Of a stretch of DNA of 64,000 bases, positions 15,737 to 25,707 are shown piece by piece; position 1 is the first letter of the stretch, and each line of letters opens with the position of its first letter. The DNA is taken from assembly GCA_016186995.1 (NCBI GenBank), contig JACPKQ010000007.1, positions 111,196-175,195 on the forward strand, in the 5' to 3' direction. This DNA comes from Deltaproteobacteria bacterium (lineage in GTDB: Bacteria; Bdellovibrionota; JACOXK01). A program made the translations under genes and the position numbers. The notes beneath the pieces were generated by a model. It was given only the letters and a program-made list of their open reading frames with translations, was not told the DNA's origin and did no database searches.

Positions 15737-17334
15737 ATTGTTTTTACCTTGAGTTCAATTGTAAATTTTCGTTTTGGGCTTGAAGGGTCAAGGGGCTGAA
15801 TATCTGATGAAGTAATTTGAAGATAAGGTGAGTGTTGAAGCCCAGCTCTTAAAATAATACCTCCACTTTCGCTATTAGAAATGCCTTCTACCTTAATGTT
15901 TTCCTGAGAAATCTGAAGTTTTTGAATGAGCATATTTTCTCGAGGGTGGCTTGAAAGGATTTCAGTCAAGGTATTTATAATCTGGAGAGGGGTCATTCTT
16001 TGAGCTGCATCTTTTCCAAAAAGTTCTAGTTTTGTTTCAGTTTCTTGATTTTTAAGTCGAAGATATTTTTCAAGCTTTTGGCTATCATCCATGACTTCGA
16101 CATCAATCTGGGGGTGATGTTTTTTCACAATGCTTGTGACTTTTTCATTAATATTATGGCTATAGCCTGTTTGTAGTGAAAGGCGCCCAAGAAGATTAAG
16201 AGTAAGAATAAGAAGAAACAAAGCTGCATATTGAGCCATAGGTTTAAAGGTTTCTACCCATTCACCCGCCATGGCTGTTTTAGAAAACTGGGCTTTTCTT
16301 AAATTAATAGGAAGATCGTGGCTCATACTTTGAATTCCTATCGCCAGGGTTGGTAAAACCTTAGCATCGATTTCTTGAGATGCAGCAATATGGTTATACT
16401 TAAGGTTTTTAAGAATACTCAATTTTTCAATTTCAACTTGGAGTTCAGAAGTTAAAAATACATCGATATTTCTTAAAAGACTTCCGCCACCCGTCATATA
16501 TATTTTTTTAACATTTTTTTTATGTTTGGATCGAAATGCTGTGAGTGTTTGATTAAGATCTCTTACAAGAGGATTTAAGCCTTCTTTAAGATTTTTTGAA
16601 AAAACTTTTTGATCTTCGTTAAAATGGGCTTCTTCTTCACAAATGAGGTATCCCTTATCTACTTTAATATTTTCAGCATCTTCAAGGGAGGCTTTATAGG
16701 TTTTTTGAAGGTGTTCTGAAATATGAAGCCCTCCAAAAGTAATAACACGACAGGCTTGAAGTGGTCCACCTTCAAGAATGACTAAAGACGAGTGAACATG
16801 TCCTATATCAAGAATGGCAAAACAATCGGGAGCTTGTTCTATATATTGGTGGAGGCTGTATAAAGCTACTTGAGGAGCTGCAAGAACATCAGGGTCAATA
16901 TATGCAGCTTCCAATATTTTTAAATGAGAAGCAATTTTAATTTGAGGGGTAATAGCTGTAAGGAGAGTGGAGGTTTTTCCTACTTGTTGAGTAACGGTGT
17001 AATCAGTAATCACTTGTTCAAGAGCAAAGGGAGTTTGATCTTCTACTTCTCCTTGGTATGTGAGACTCATTTTTCTTTTATCTTTAAAGGGCAATTCTAA
17101 AAATTTAGTGGCAACAAACTCGGTTGGAAGTCCTACAATAATACGGGCTCTTTCTAGAGAGATGTGTGAGGTGAGTGCTCTTAAAGCACGGACATAGTCT
17201 TCAGGAGAGTGTTCCCCATGAGAAGTATTTAAAGGTTCTTCTTCAAAACGATTAATTTCAAAACCTTTAAACTGGGTTTCAAGTTCGAGAAGACTTACTT
17301 TTGAACTGCCAATGTCAAAAATAATATGTTTCAC
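15733..17334 (-). CDS. gspL: Type II secretion system protein GspL, PilM-like
   Basis: 533 residues. The first ~340 form an actin-like domain with FDIGSSKVSLLELE, CFAILDIGHVHSSLVILEGG and IYMTGGGSLLRNI, as in PilM/GspL. One membrane helix (about 366-385) follows, then a periplasmic ferredoxin-like domain. The actin-like phosphate motifs are better preserved than in gammaproteobacterial GspL. It recruits the ATPase GspE to the platform. The ATG is 23 bp after gspK. Confidence 0.88.
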   Translation of the reverse strand: MKHIIFDIGSSKVSLLELETQFKGFEINRFEEEPLNTSHGEHSPEDYVRALRALTSHISLERARIIVGLPTEFVATKFLELPFKDKRKMSLTYQGEVEDQTPFALEQVITDYTVTQQVGKTSTLLTAITPQIKIASHLKILEAAYIDPDVLAAPQVALYSLHQYIEQAPDCFAILDIGHVHSSLVILEGGPLQACRVITFGGLHISEHLQKTYKASLEDAENIKVDKGYLICEEEAHFNEDQKVFSKNLKEGLNPLVRDLNQTLTAFRSKHKKNVKKIYMTGGGSLLRNIDVFLTSELQVEIEKLSILKNLKYNHIAASQEIDAKVLPTLAIGIQSMSHDLPINLRKAQFSKTAMAGEWVETFKPMAQYAALFLLILTLNLLGRLSLQTGYSHNINEKVTSIVKKHHPQIDVEVMDDSQKLEKYLRLKNQETETKLELFGKDAAQRMTPLQIINTLTEILSSHPRENMLIQKLQISQENIKVEGISNSESGGIILRAGLQHSPYLQITSSDIQPLDPSSPKRKFTIELKVKTI

Positions 17335-17357
17335 TCTAGTCCTCTCCTTTTATCATA

Positions 17358-18401
17358 CTAGTTAATTTCAAAATAATAAATATAAGGTTTATGATCAGTA
17401 CTCAGTACTTCTCGATCCATAACAATCGTCATTGTTTTATGAGCACCACCTACTTGAGCTTTTGATTCCACCTTAAAAATGTTTCCACCTGTTGAAAGGG
17501 GTACTTTAGGATTACTATTATAGCTTGGGATTTTAAGAAGTGTATTGATTACAAATTCATCAAATGCTTTTTCATCAAGAAAAGGTCTTGCGGCTATGAT
17601 TTTTTCAACATCTTCGTCATCAAATTGTGTACTGATAGCTTTCATAATTTTGTGGGGGGCATAATTAACATTAATCGCAGAGCTGCCATAAACAGTAATA
17701 GTAGGTTTGTAAAAGTTAAAGATTTCGTCATTCATGGAAGGAATAAGATGAAGTTCTTCCACAGTATCAAAAAAATCATTTTTGGCGGTGTAGGGTAGTT
17801 TTTCATAGAGTTTTTCTTCAGGGCCACCTTGAAGGGTGCGTGAATCGACATCGACCCAATCTTCGATATTCTCGATAATATTTTGAATATTGTTTTTATA
17901 CTTATTATAGAATTCTGGGTTATTTTTTTGCTCGAATTGAAACAGATTGAAAAGAAGGTGTTTTATAACATCTCTTTCTTCCTGTTTTTCAGATCCTAAT
18001 AAATTGAGATTGATTTTTGAAGAAAGGAGTTCATTTGTAACTTGAATATTGCCTTTCAGTTTAGAAGGTTCGTGCGTTTCAATCTCTTCAGCTTGAATGG
18101 GGAGAGGATAGGTAAATCCTAATGTCCAGATAAGATCTAAAAGAGTCGTTTGCTTACCCACAAATTGTTTGACTGTTTCATTATTGGCTAGTTTTCCATG
18201 CGCAATAATAAAAAGAGTGGCCATTTTATATCCACTGAGCGCAGAATAATAGGCTTGAATATCATTGGCGCGAGCCCTGGAAGAAATAGAGTGAATGCGT
18301 GTGAGAGTTACAATCTCCGTCATAAGCAGCATAAAAATAGAAATGACACTTAAAATAAGAAGAAGCGCAATTCCCTTTTGATTATGCATCTTTTTCGTCA
18401 T
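17358..18401 (-). CDS. gspK: Type II secretion minor pseudopilin GspK
   Basis: 347 residues, the long minor pseudopilin. The leader MTKKMHNQKG precedes IALLLILSVISIFMLL; as in other GspK proteins the mature helix lacks the Glu5 found in other pilins. The large soluble domain contains the SAM-like helical insert (LLSSKINLN, ENIEDWVDVDSRTLQGGPEEKLY and INVNYAPHKIMKAI), all GspK hallmarks. GspK caps the pseudopilus with GspI and GspJ. It starts within the stop codon of gspJ. Confidence 0.92.
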   Translation of the reverse strand: MTKKMHNQKGIALLLILSVISIFMLLMTEIVTLTRIHSISSRARANDIQAYYSALSGYKMATLFIIAHGKLANNETVKQFVGKQTTLLDLIWTLGFTYPLPIQAEEIETHEPSKLKGNIQVTNELLSSKINLNLLGSEKQEERDVIKHLLFNLFQFEQKNNPEFYNKYKNNIQNIIENIEDWVDVDSRTLQGGPEEKLYEKLPYTAKNDFFDTVEELHLIPSMNDEIFNFYKPTITVYGSSAINVNYAPHKIMKAISTQFDDEDVEKIIAARPFLDEKAFDEFVINTLLKIPSYNSNPKVPLSTGGNIFKVESKAQVGGAHKTMTIVMDREVLSTDHKPYIYYFEIN

Positions 18402-19183
18402 TAAGGTCCCGGAGGTGTGGGTGGGGTTGGAGGCGTGGGTGGAGCAGGTTCTGGTTTTTGTTGTATTTCCGCTTTCTGTGCAAAAAATATCGGAACAACT
18501 GTTTTAAGTTGCACCTTTTTAAATGTTTTTTGAAAATCCTTTCTTTTAACAGAGATTTCTTTTTCTGTTTCAAGGGTAATACGAACAGCTTTTGGAAAAA
18601 GATTATCTTCACTGTTTTTTTCAGAATCCCACGACTCTATCCAGGGATGGCTTGATTGTTGTGAATCAAAATAAGCAAGCTCAAGTTTTTTAATATTTTT
18701 CAAAATGATTTCTTCTTTTTGCTCTTCTTTTGTTTCTTCATCAATGTATTTGAGTTTTTGTCGTTTAAGTCTAAAATAACCTTCGTTTTCAGGATCATTT
18801 TCTAATTTATAAAAAACACGATTATGATTTGATTCTTTAGATTCTTCATACAGTCTTACGTTTGAAAGAGAGGTAAAGTCTAATTTTGTTTTTTCTCCAA
18901 CCAAAAAAGTGGGCCAGTAAGTTGTTTTTTCAGGTCTTCCAAAAAACTGTGGTTCATCTTCCGCATCTATACTTTGTTCTAAAGGCCTTCTAAAGGCAAA
19001 ACGAATGTCTCGTTCCATAATATGAAGGGTTGTGACTGTTGCATGATAAAGATCTCTTTCAACTTTCATTTCACTTACAAGTCCGTGGATTCCTTTCATG
19101 TAAATGGTTGTTTGGGTTGTAAGAATGAGTAAAATTCCTACAGCAATGAGGAGTTCGAGAAGTGTGAAACCACGATCGGTCAT
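18401..19183 (-). CDS. gspJ: Type II secretion minor pseudopilin GspJ
   Basis: 260 residues. The leader MTDRG precedes FTLLELLIAVGILLIL, with Glu5 of the mature protein present, followed by HIMERDIRFAFRRP, typical of GspJ. It ends in an unusual proline-rich tail in which PPT is repeated three times. The tail is encoded by a GGT/GGAG-rich tandem on the complementary strand and extends past the pilin domain. It overlaps gspI by 4 bp and gspK by 1 bp. Confidence 0.9.
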   Translation of the reverse strand: MTDRGFTLLELLIAVGILLILTTQTTIYMKGIHGLVSEMKVERDLYHATVTTLHIMERDIRFAFRRPLEQSIDAEDEPQFFGRPEKTTYWPTFLVGEKTKLDFTSLSNVRLYEESKESNHNRVFYKLENDPENEGYFRLKRQKLKYIDEETKEEQKEEIILKNIKKLELAYFDSQQSSHPWIESWDSEKNSEDNLFPKAVRITLETEKEISVKRKDFQKTFKKVQLKTVVPIFFAQKAEIQQKPEPAPPTPPTPPTPPGP

Positions 19184-19719
19184 AAGCCAACCCCCATAAT
19201 ATTGAGGCTTTTGTCATATTTAACAATGTGTGTTGTGGCACTTAAATTTTTTTCCTGCGTTCCTTCACCCCACGTAATAGTGACTGTCACTTCTCTGCTT
19301 GAGTCAGAAATATATTCTTCAATTTTATCTAAGTGGGGTTCTAGAAAACTGAAAGCGGGATTTTCTTCTAGAGATTCATCTGTGCTTTTGAGAAGTGCAA
19401 AAGCTTTGTGAATGCTGAAGTGATAGGGAAGGGTTTCTGACCTCCATTTAAAACCTTCGTGTTCTTCGCCAAAATCACCCGCCTCTGTATTTTTAAAATC
19501 AATATCATTAAATGATTTTTGATCATATTCTAAAAGAATTTCTTCCATTTTTTGCTGAAGAAGGGTTTTAGCAATAATTTCATGACGAGCTTCTTTCATT
19601 TGTTGGATACCGTTTTTCTGAATACGAACCATCATGGTGGTAGCACCCAAAAAGATGCCCGTTGCAATAATGATTTCTAAAAGTGTAAGGCCTTTTTGAT
19701 TTCTAATGATACCCAACAT
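19180..19719 (-). CDS. gspI: Type II secretion minor pseudopilin GspI
   Basis: 179 residues with the short leader MLGIIRNQKG and N-methylation helix LTLLEIIIATGIFLGATTMM, keeping the conserved Glu5. The soluble domain ends in VTVTITWGEG, the strand pattern of GspI. It nucleates the pseudopilus tip with GspJ and GspK. It overlaps the end of gspH by 17 bp and gspJ by 4 bp. Confidence 0.9.
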   Translation of the reverse strand: MLGIIRNQKGLTLLEIIIATGIFLGATTMMVRIQKNGIQQMKEARHEIIAKTLLQQKMEEILLEYDQKSFNDIDFKNTEAGDFGEEHEGFKWRSETLPYHFSIHKAFALLKSTDESLEENPAFSFLEPHLDKIEEYISDSSREVTVTITWGEGTQEKNLSATTHIVKYDKSLNIMGVGL

Positions 19720-20227
19720 GAACTTCAGTTTCTCCTGTTAAAGGTGCAATTTTCAAAGTGTAATTTACGTTTTGTAAATCAATCAGGTGTATGATGGCGT
19801 CTTCAGCTTGTCCGTGCTGGAAAAAATGGATATAGGCAACACCTGTGTCTAATTTTTTATTAAGGGGTACTAAAAACACATCTTTAAATTTAAGTTCACG
19901 GGCAAGCTTTTTTTTACGGTAAGCACTTTTTTGCGATTGAGAAAACTTAAGTTCTGAAAGTTGTGATCCTTGAGCTTGTTCTACCCACAGAGTTTCTTTA
20001 TCAAGATCTATGGCAAGTCTCAGTGTTTGATTTGTGAGGATGGCTTGATTGTATAAATGCTGTATCAGACCAACCAATTTTCTTGATTCTGATTTAATGA
20101 GATAAGGAGTTTTTTTCCTTACCATATTAAGACCAAAATAAGTAATGACAAGCATCAACCCAGCTACAATGAGCAGTTCTAAAATCGTAAATCCTTTATT
20201 ATTATTCACTGTGCACTTCGATGTCAT
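19703..20227 (-). CDS. gspH: Type II secretion minor pseudopilin GspH
   Basis: The prepilin cleavage motif is NNNKG/FTILELLIVAG. ATG at 20227 gives an 11-residue leader; GTG at 20209 gives an even more typical short leader (MNNNKG), overlapping the gspG stop as GTGAATAA. Either way the gene overlaps gspG. The domain has QHLYNQAILTNQTLRLAIDLDKETLWVE, the GspH pattern (long loop, arrest of beta strands). A longer upstream frame is open but would place about 40 residues before the cleavage site, which is unlikely. Confidence 0.85.
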   Translation of the reverse strand: MTSKCTVNNNKGFTILELLIVAGLMLVITYFGLNMVRKKTPYLIKSESRKLVGLIQHLYNQAILTNQTLRLAIDLDKETLWVEQAQGSQLSELKFSQSQKSAYRKKKLARELKFKDVFLVPLNKKLDTGVAYIHFFQHGQAEDAIIHLIDLQNVNYTLKIAPLTGETEVHVGYH

Positions 20228-20642
20228 AATCGAAGCCTTTGCCCCCTGGCTTTTTGTCTCTTCCAAGAGATCGTATAACAAAATAAGAGCCTTCCGCATC
20301 TGACTCATAGTCAAGAGTGGTTCCCCATTGGTCTTTTAAAAGACTTTCATCACTAATAAAGGGACGCCATTCTTGAGGAATGGGTTCATCAATGGGTCTT
20401 TCAACAAGAGCTGTAAGGCCCTGAATACCTGTAGGATAATTATTGTATTGATCTCTGTATTGCTCTAGCTGAACTTTAAGATCTCTCATTTGTGTGAGTG
20501 TTAAATCAGATTTAATACGGTGTCTTTTATCGTTAAGTGATTTCATAATAAAATACCCGGCTGTAATAATAATGCCTGCTACAATGAGAAGTTCTAAAAT
20601 TGTCATGCCCCTTTCATTTTTGAGCCGTTCTTTTTTCTGCAT
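20202..20642 (-). CDS. gspG: Type II secretion major pseudopilin GspG
   Basis: 146 residues, leader MQKKERLKNERG before MTILELLIVAGIIITA, with Glu5. The soluble part shows the major pseudopilin signatures: LEQYRDQYNNYPTGIQGLTALVE, WGTTLDYES and IRSLGRDKKPGGKGFDYDI, the last containing the calcium-site loop region. It builds the pseudopilus shaft that pushes substrates through the secretin. A processing peptidase (GspO) is not in this window. Confidence 0.95.
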   Translation of the reverse strand: MQKKERLKNERGMTILELLIVAGIIITAGYFIMKSLNDKRHRIKSDLTLTQMRDLKVQLEQYRDQYNNYPTGIQGLTALVERPIDEPIPQEWRPFISDESLLKDQWGTTLDYESDAEGSYFVIRSLGRDKKPGGKGFDYDIEVHSE

Positions 20643-20657
20643 TTTGATTTTTCCTCC

Positions 20658-21884
20658 TTAAGTTACTGTTTGCATTAAATCCATGGCAGGAAGAATGATC
20701 GCTACCATGAGAAATAAAACCATTGCCGCCATAAATATTGTCATAACGGGTGTGAGTAATGATGTCATTGTTTCAATGTGCGTTTCTACCTCGGTATCAT
20801 AAGTATTTGCTACAGTATTAAGCATTTTCTCAAGCTCTCCTGTTTTTTCACCAACAGAAATCATGTGTACGACCATGGGAGGAAAGTACTCACTTTCTTC
20901 TAAAGGTCTTGCGATCGATTTACCTTCTTGAATAGCTGTTCGAGCTTTTTCAAGTGCTTCTGTAATCATAATATTATTAACAATGTTTTTAACAATATCC
21001 ATAGAGGTGAGAAGAGGAACTCCACTTGAAAGTAAGGTTCCTAAAGTTCTTGTAAACCTTGAAATAGCGATCATTTGAATGAGTTTGCCAAAGATAGGAG
21101 CTCTTAAAAGAAATCGGTGATAATGTTTTAACCCTTTTTCGGTTTTAATGTAACGTTTAAAAATAATAAAAAGAAGAAACAGTCCTCCTGTGACAAGATA
21201 CCAATTCCCAATGACAAAATTTCCAAAATCGATGGAAAGGGTTGTAATCAGAGGAAGTGTGACTTCACTTCCTTCAAAAAGAGCCATGATGTTAGGAAGT
21301 ACAAAGGTGAAGATAAGAACAAAAAGACCCATAGCCGCTAATACCATAATGGCTGGGTAAGCCATGGCAGAGGTAATTTTATTTTTCAGTTTCATCTGGG
21401 CTTCTGTAAAATCAGCAAGTCGTGCCATAACAATATCGAGTGTGCCACTAGCCTCTCCGACTTGAACCATGTTAATATAAATTTTTGAAAAAACTTTGGG
21501 ATGAAGGGCTAACGCTTTAGCAAGAGATTGTCCTGCATTTACTTTTTCTTTAATGTCTGTAAGCACTATACGTAATCTTTCGTTTTCAACTTGTCTTGAA
21601 AGAGCTGTGAGAGTTTCAACAATAGGAATATGAGCTCCAACAAGAGTTGCAAACTGTTTTGTCATTGTGACAATGTCCATCAGCTTGATGCGACCTCCAA
21701 TTTGCAGTTTTAAACCTTTTGTTTTTTTTTGAGTTTGCGCAAAAACAGTTCTTTCAATAATTTCGGTTGGAAAAATATTTTGTCTTCGAAGTTTAGCGCG
21801 TGCATTTTTCTCTGTGTCAGCATCAATTTTACCTTTGATAGCTGTGCCTTTGTGGCTGTATCCCTTGTATTCAAAAAGAGGCAT
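20658..21884 (-). CDS. gspF: Type II secretion inner-membrane protein GspF
   Basis: 408 residues with an N-terminal MPLFEYKGYSHKGTAIKGKIDAD segment and two tandem T2SSF domains (about 70-200 and 275-400). Each carries the A-x-G-x-I/L-P and VGE-SG-L-M motif (VQVGEASGTLDIVM; ISVGEKTGELEKML). Three membrane helices lie around 170-195, 225-243 and 375-400. It is the platform polytopic protein contacting GspE. It starts 1 bp into the end of gspE. Confidence 0.95.
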   Translation of the reverse strand: MPLFEYKGYSHKGTAIKGKIDADTEKNARAKLRRQNIFPTEIIERTVFAQTQKKTKGLKLQIGGRIKLMDIVTMTKQFATLVGAHIPIVETLTALSRQVENERLRIVLTDIKEKVNAGQSLAKALALHPKVFSKIYINMVQVGEASGTLDIVMARLADFTEAQMKLKNKITSAMAYPAIMVLAAMGLFVLIFTFVLPNIMALFEGSEVTLPLITTLSIDFGNFVIGNWYLVTGGLFLLFIIFKRYIKTEKGLKHYHRFLLRAPIFGKLIQMIAISRFTRTLGTLLSSGVPLLTSMDIVKNIVNNIMITEALEKARTAIQEGKSIARPLEESEYFPPMVVHMISVGEKTGELEKMLNTVANTYDTEVETHIETMTSLLTPVMTIFMAAMVLFLMVAIILPAMDLMQTVT

Positions 21885-23581
21885 TAAAGAATCTCCACCT
21901 GAGTTGCTCTTAAAATTTCTGCAATGCTTGTAGAACCTTCAAGTATTTTTTCGATACCACTATCACGGAGTGTGATCATACCTTCGTTGACAGCTTGCTT
22001 TTTAATAGTACCGGCATCCATGTTTTTAAGAACAAGATCTTTAACAGCATCAGACATGATCATCAGTTCGTGGATAGCAGTTCTTCCTTTGTAGCCTTTA
22101 TTAAGGCAGTCTGAGCAACCTTGAGCTTTGTAAATAGTATGTTCTGCTGCTTGGGTCTGTGTAATTCCAATTTGATCGAGTTCTTCGTCGAGTGCAGTAT
22201 GAGGTTGTTTACATGTTTCACACAGTTTTCGAATCAATCGTTGTGCTAATATGGCTAAGAGAGATGAAGAAACAAGAAAAGGTTCTACACCCATATCAAT
22301 CAAACGGGTTACAGTTGAAGGGGCATCGTTGGTGTGAATCGTTGCAAGTACTAAGTGACCTGTGAGAGAGGCTTGGATGGCTATTTCAGCCGTTTCAAGG
22401 TCTCTGATTTCTCCAATCATGATAATGTTTGGATCTTGACGAAGAATGGATCTTAAACCATTTGCAAAAGTCAGATTAATTTTAGGGTTTACCTGAATTT
22501 GCCCAACACCCTTCATTTGATATTCCACAGGATCTTCAATCGTAATAATATTGCGATCAACGGTATTAATTTTTGAAATACCTGCATAAAGCGTAGTACT
22601 TTTTCCACTTCCTGTAGGTCCAGTGACAAGAAAAATGCCGTGATTTTGGTGAATCACTTCGTTGATGTGTCGTAGATTTTGACCAGAAAAACCAAGGTTT
22701 TCAAGGGTAATGAGGGTTGTTGTTTTATCTAAAAGACGCATGACAATTCTTTCACCATGAGAGGTGGGAATGACAGAAAGCCTTACATCAATGTCTTTTC
22801 CACCTACCTTAATTCCAATTCTTCCATCTTGAGGAAGACGCTTTTCAGCAATGTTTAAATTTCCCATAATTTTAATTCTTGAAGCAATACTTCCTTGAAA
22901 GCGTTTGGGTGGTTTATAAACCTCATGCAAAATTCCATCGACCCGAAATCGTACTGAGATATCTCTTTCATAGGGCTCAATGTGAATATCTGTTGCTCCT
23001 TCTTTAACAGCTCTAAAAAGAAGAGAGTTCACAAGGCGAATAATAGGGGCTTCATCGTCAACATCTAAAAGATCAACAGGTTGATCTAATTCATAACTTA
23101 AATCTTCAAGTTCTAAAGCTTGATCTAAATCGCTAATTTCACGTTGAGATTTTTTTTCATAAACGCGGTTAATGGCATCTTGTATTTTGTGCGGGGTAGA
23201 AATAACAGTTTCTATTTGCGCTCCTAAAATGACGCGTATTTCATCCAGTGCTTCAACATTCAGTGGATCGGTTGTGGCTACCCTTACGATATTTCCCTTT
23301 TTTTCGATAGGAAGAATCTCATGTCTTTTCGCAAAAGTGATAGGAAGGTTCATAATGAGAGTGGGATCAATCTCATCACCATTGATTTCTTTTTGAAATG
23401 AAATCCCAAGTTGAACAGAAAGAGCTGTGAGAATATGCTCGACATTCAGATAGTTTTTCTCAATAAGAATCTCACCTAACTTTTTTGAAGAGGTTTTTTG
23501 AAGTAACAAAACTTCTTCAAGTTGAGTCTCTGTCAGGGGTGTGTGTTCAAGCAATATTTGTCCAATCGGTTTTCTTTTCAC
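21884..23581 (-). CDS. gspE: Type II secretion ATPase GspE
   Basis: 565 residues. An N1E-like domain (1-150) is followed by the secretion ATPase domain: Walker A GPTGSGKST (about 321-329), Asp box TIEDPVEYQ, Walker B IIMIGEIRDLETAEIA, His box GHLVLATIHTNDAPSTVTRL. A tetracysteine zinc motif (CETCKQ and CSDCLNKG) is typical of GspE rather than PilB. It powers pseudopilus assembly. It overlaps both neighbours by 1 bp. Confidence 0.96.
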   Translation of the reverse strand: MKRKPIGQILLEHTPLTETQLEEVLLLQKTSSKKLGEILIEKNYLNVEHILTALSVQLGISFQKEINGDEIDPTLIMNLPITFAKRHEILPIEKKGNIVRVATTDPLNVEALDEIRVILGAQIETVISTPHKIQDAINRVYEKKSQREISDLDQALELEDLSYELDQPVDLLDVDDEAPIIRLVNSLLFRAVKEGATDIHIEPYERDISVRFRVDGILHEVYKPPKRFQGSIASRIKIMGNLNIAEKRLPQDGRIGIKVGGKDIDVRLSVIPTSHGERIVMRLLDKTTTLITLENLGFSGQNLRHINEVIHQNHGIFLVTGPTGSGKSTTLYAGISKINTVDRNIITIEDPVEYQMKGVGQIQVNPKINLTFANGLRSILRQDPNIIMIGEIRDLETAEIAIQASLTGHLVLATIHTNDAPSTVTRLIDMGVEPFLVSSSLLAILAQRLIRKLCETCKQPHTALDEELDQIGITQTQAAEHTIYKAQGCSDCLNKGYKGRTAIHELMIMSDAVKDLVLKNMDAGTIKKQAVNEGMITLRDSGIEKILEGSTSIAEILRATQVEIL

Positions 23582-25695
23582 TATTCTCTTTCTTCCTTAT
23601 CTTCCGGTGGAGTTAAAATAGGAGGATTCATCTTATGAATCTGGTCTTTTTTCGTGTCAGCCCCACCAAAGTTTTTCTTAATAAATTCTCTTCTTTCTCC
23701 AAGCTTGCGATCAAAAATCTTTCTAAATTCGGCTGGAGAATCAACAATGTAAGGTGTTAAGAAGAGAAGAAGGCTTGTCTTGTTTGTTGTGCGACTCTTA
23801 CTTTTAAAGAGCCATCCTAAAAGAGGGATGTCTCCTAAGAAAGGAATTTTTGATTCCGCTTCAGAAACGTTGTCTCTCATGAGTCCACCAAGAACAACAG
23901 TGTCTTCATTGCGAACAACAATTTCATTTTGCATGAAACGATTAATAGTAGAAACACCTGCCAACCCCTTCACAGCATCAGGAATGTTTTGATTTACATC
24001 TTCTATTCTTTGTTCAATTTTAAGTTGAATGTATTCATTTGTTTCATTGATACGAGGTGTGATTTTAAGTTCAATTTTAACCTCATCTCTATCAAGAGGT
24101 TGTTGTTGTGGGGTGCCAGGTGTTCCAATAACGGTTGTTGTTTGACGTGGATACACGGAGCTCGATCGAAAAATAGCCTCTGTATTATCCATGGCAAGAA
24201 GTTGGGGTGTTTGAAGAATGTCTGCTTCATTTGAGGTTTCTAAATATTTAAGAAGTGCTGTGACTGTTGGAAAAGTAAAGGTTGTTCCTGTAGGGTTTGT
24301 AATAGTATAAGTTCCACCACTTCTTCCAATAACGACACCCCCTCTAAGACTTGCAGGGTTCATAAGAAAGTTAGCAAGATCTTCTGTGATAAGGCCAACA
24401 CCTGCAACAGCCCCACCACCTATAGGAAGACCTGTGTTGTAAGAAAGCCCCCTCGATTTTGTTTTATCGAGAGAAAGATCAGCAATAACAGCTTCAACAT
24501 AAACTTGTTTTCTTTGAACATCCAAGCCTTTAATAATTTCTAATAGTTGAGAATAATCTGAAGCGGTTGCTGTAATAATAAGAGAGTTCGTAGCATCATC
24601 TGCCGAAATTTGTACATCTCCTTTAAAAATAGGATTTGTAGGTTCACTTTGGCCTCCTCCTGGAAAGGGAGCTCCTCTTGTGTTTCGAAGTTGTTGTTGC
24701 TGATCTTGAGCTTTTCTTAAAATGGGAGTCAAACTTTTTTCAACTTCTTTGGCGACGGCATTTTTGAAATAGTAAATATGAACTTGTCCTGAAACCCCGC
24801 CTGACTCAACATCTAATTTTTGAATCATTTCTTCAATACGTTGAAAACCCTCTTGGTTAGCAAAAACAATAAGGGTGTTTGTGCGCTGATCAGGTACTAT
24901 TTTTTTAATCACAGCGCCACTTCGAGGATCAAAATCTGGAACAGTTCTTCCTCGATATGTTCTTACAGTGGGAGCTTGAGCTTCAGTTACATCAAATATT
25001 TTTTCAAGTTGATCTGCTATTTCAGAAGCGTTGGCGTGTTTAATTTCAATGGATCTCATTTTGACTTCATGTGTTTTTTGATCCAGAAGATGAATCATTT
25101 CCATGATTCGATTCACTGCTGTTCCAGGACCTGTGATGAAAAGAGAGTTCGTTGATTCATAAGCGACAATTCGAGTACTGGAAGGGCTCGCAAAACGTGG
25201 GTTAGGGCCTCCTCCCATAATAGTTTCTAATGTGAGCTCTATTTCTTTAGCGTTAATATGTTTAACGTGGTAAATGCGGGTAACATAAGTATCTGCATCA
25301 GGAACATCATCTTGTTTATAGGGCTTCACTCCTTGTCCCAAAGCATCACTTACAGAAACAATTTTTAAAAACTTTCCTGAAGGAATAATGGTGAGGCCCT
25401 TCATTTCAAGAGCGGTCAAGAAAACTCTGTAAGCTTCTTCAACTGTCATTTCTTCAGGGGCCAAAATAGTAATGGTTGGACCTTCCCCCGGTTTAGCACC
25501 AAATCGTGAAGGGCCTGAAGCTGCGCCTCCCAATACTCCCGGATCAAAGATAAAATTGCGTCCTGTAATTCGGTTCATGTGTTCAACAAGCTTTTTAAGT
25601 GTTGTGTTTGGAAAGTTCATTCTCACCGCATGGGCTTCAGAAAATAGAAAGAAGATAAAAAAGAATGTAAAAAATAATTTCATTTTTTGGTTCAT
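23581..25695 (-). CDS. gspD: Type II secretion secretin GspD
   Basis: 704 residues. A signal peptide ends near AHA (about 24). Then come the N0 domain (FPNTTLKKLVEHMNRITGRNFIFDP), N1-N3 domains with repeated VY-L-A-A-E and NTLIVFAN patterns, and the secretin core (about 410-660) with VEAVIADLSLDKTKSRGLS, LQTPQLLAMDNTEA and VVLGGLMRDNVSEAESKIPFLGDIPLLGWLFK. A glycine/proline insert lies in N3. It forms the outer-membrane channel. No pilotin is encoded next to it. Confidence 0.96.
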   Translation of the reverse strand: MNQKMKLFFTFFFIFFLFSEAHAVRMNFPNTTLKKLVEHMNRITGRNFIFDPGVLGGAASGPSRFGAKPGEGPTITILAPEEMTVEEAYRVFLTALEMKGLTIIPSGKFLKIVSVSDALGQGVKPYKQDDVPDADTYVTRIYHVKHINAKEIELTLETIMGGGPNPRFASPSSTRIVAYESTNSLFITGPGTAVNRIMEMIHLLDQKTHEVKMRSIEIKHANASEIADQLEKIFDVTEAQAPTVRTYRGRTVPDFDPRSGAVIKKIVPDQRTNTLIVFANQEGFQRIEEMIQKLDVESGGVSGQVHIYYFKNAVAKEVEKSLTPILRKAQDQQQQLRNTRGAPFPGGGQSEPTNPIFKGDVQISADDATNSLIITATASDYSQLLEIIKGLDVQRKQVYVEAVIADLSLDKTKSRGLSYNTGLPIGGGAVAGVGLITEDLANFLMNPASLRGGVVIGRSGGTYTITNPTGTTFTFPTVTALLKYLETSNEADILQTPQLLAMDNTEAIFRSSSVYPRQTTTVIGTPGTPQQQPLDRDEVKIELKITPRINETNEYIQLKIEQRIEDVNQNIPDAVKGLAGVSTINRFMQNEIVVRNEDTVVLGGLMRDNVSEAESKIPFLGDIPLLGWLFKSKSRTTNKTSLLLFLTPYIVDSPAEFRKIFDRKLGERREFIKKNFGGADTKKDQIHKMNPPILTPPEDKEERE

Positions 25696-25707
25696 AGTAA
25701 CTCTCCT

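Noticed and set aside
23929-24234. Plus-strand frame antisense to gspD
   Set aside because: Low-complexity Phe/Asn-rich translation inside the secretin gene.
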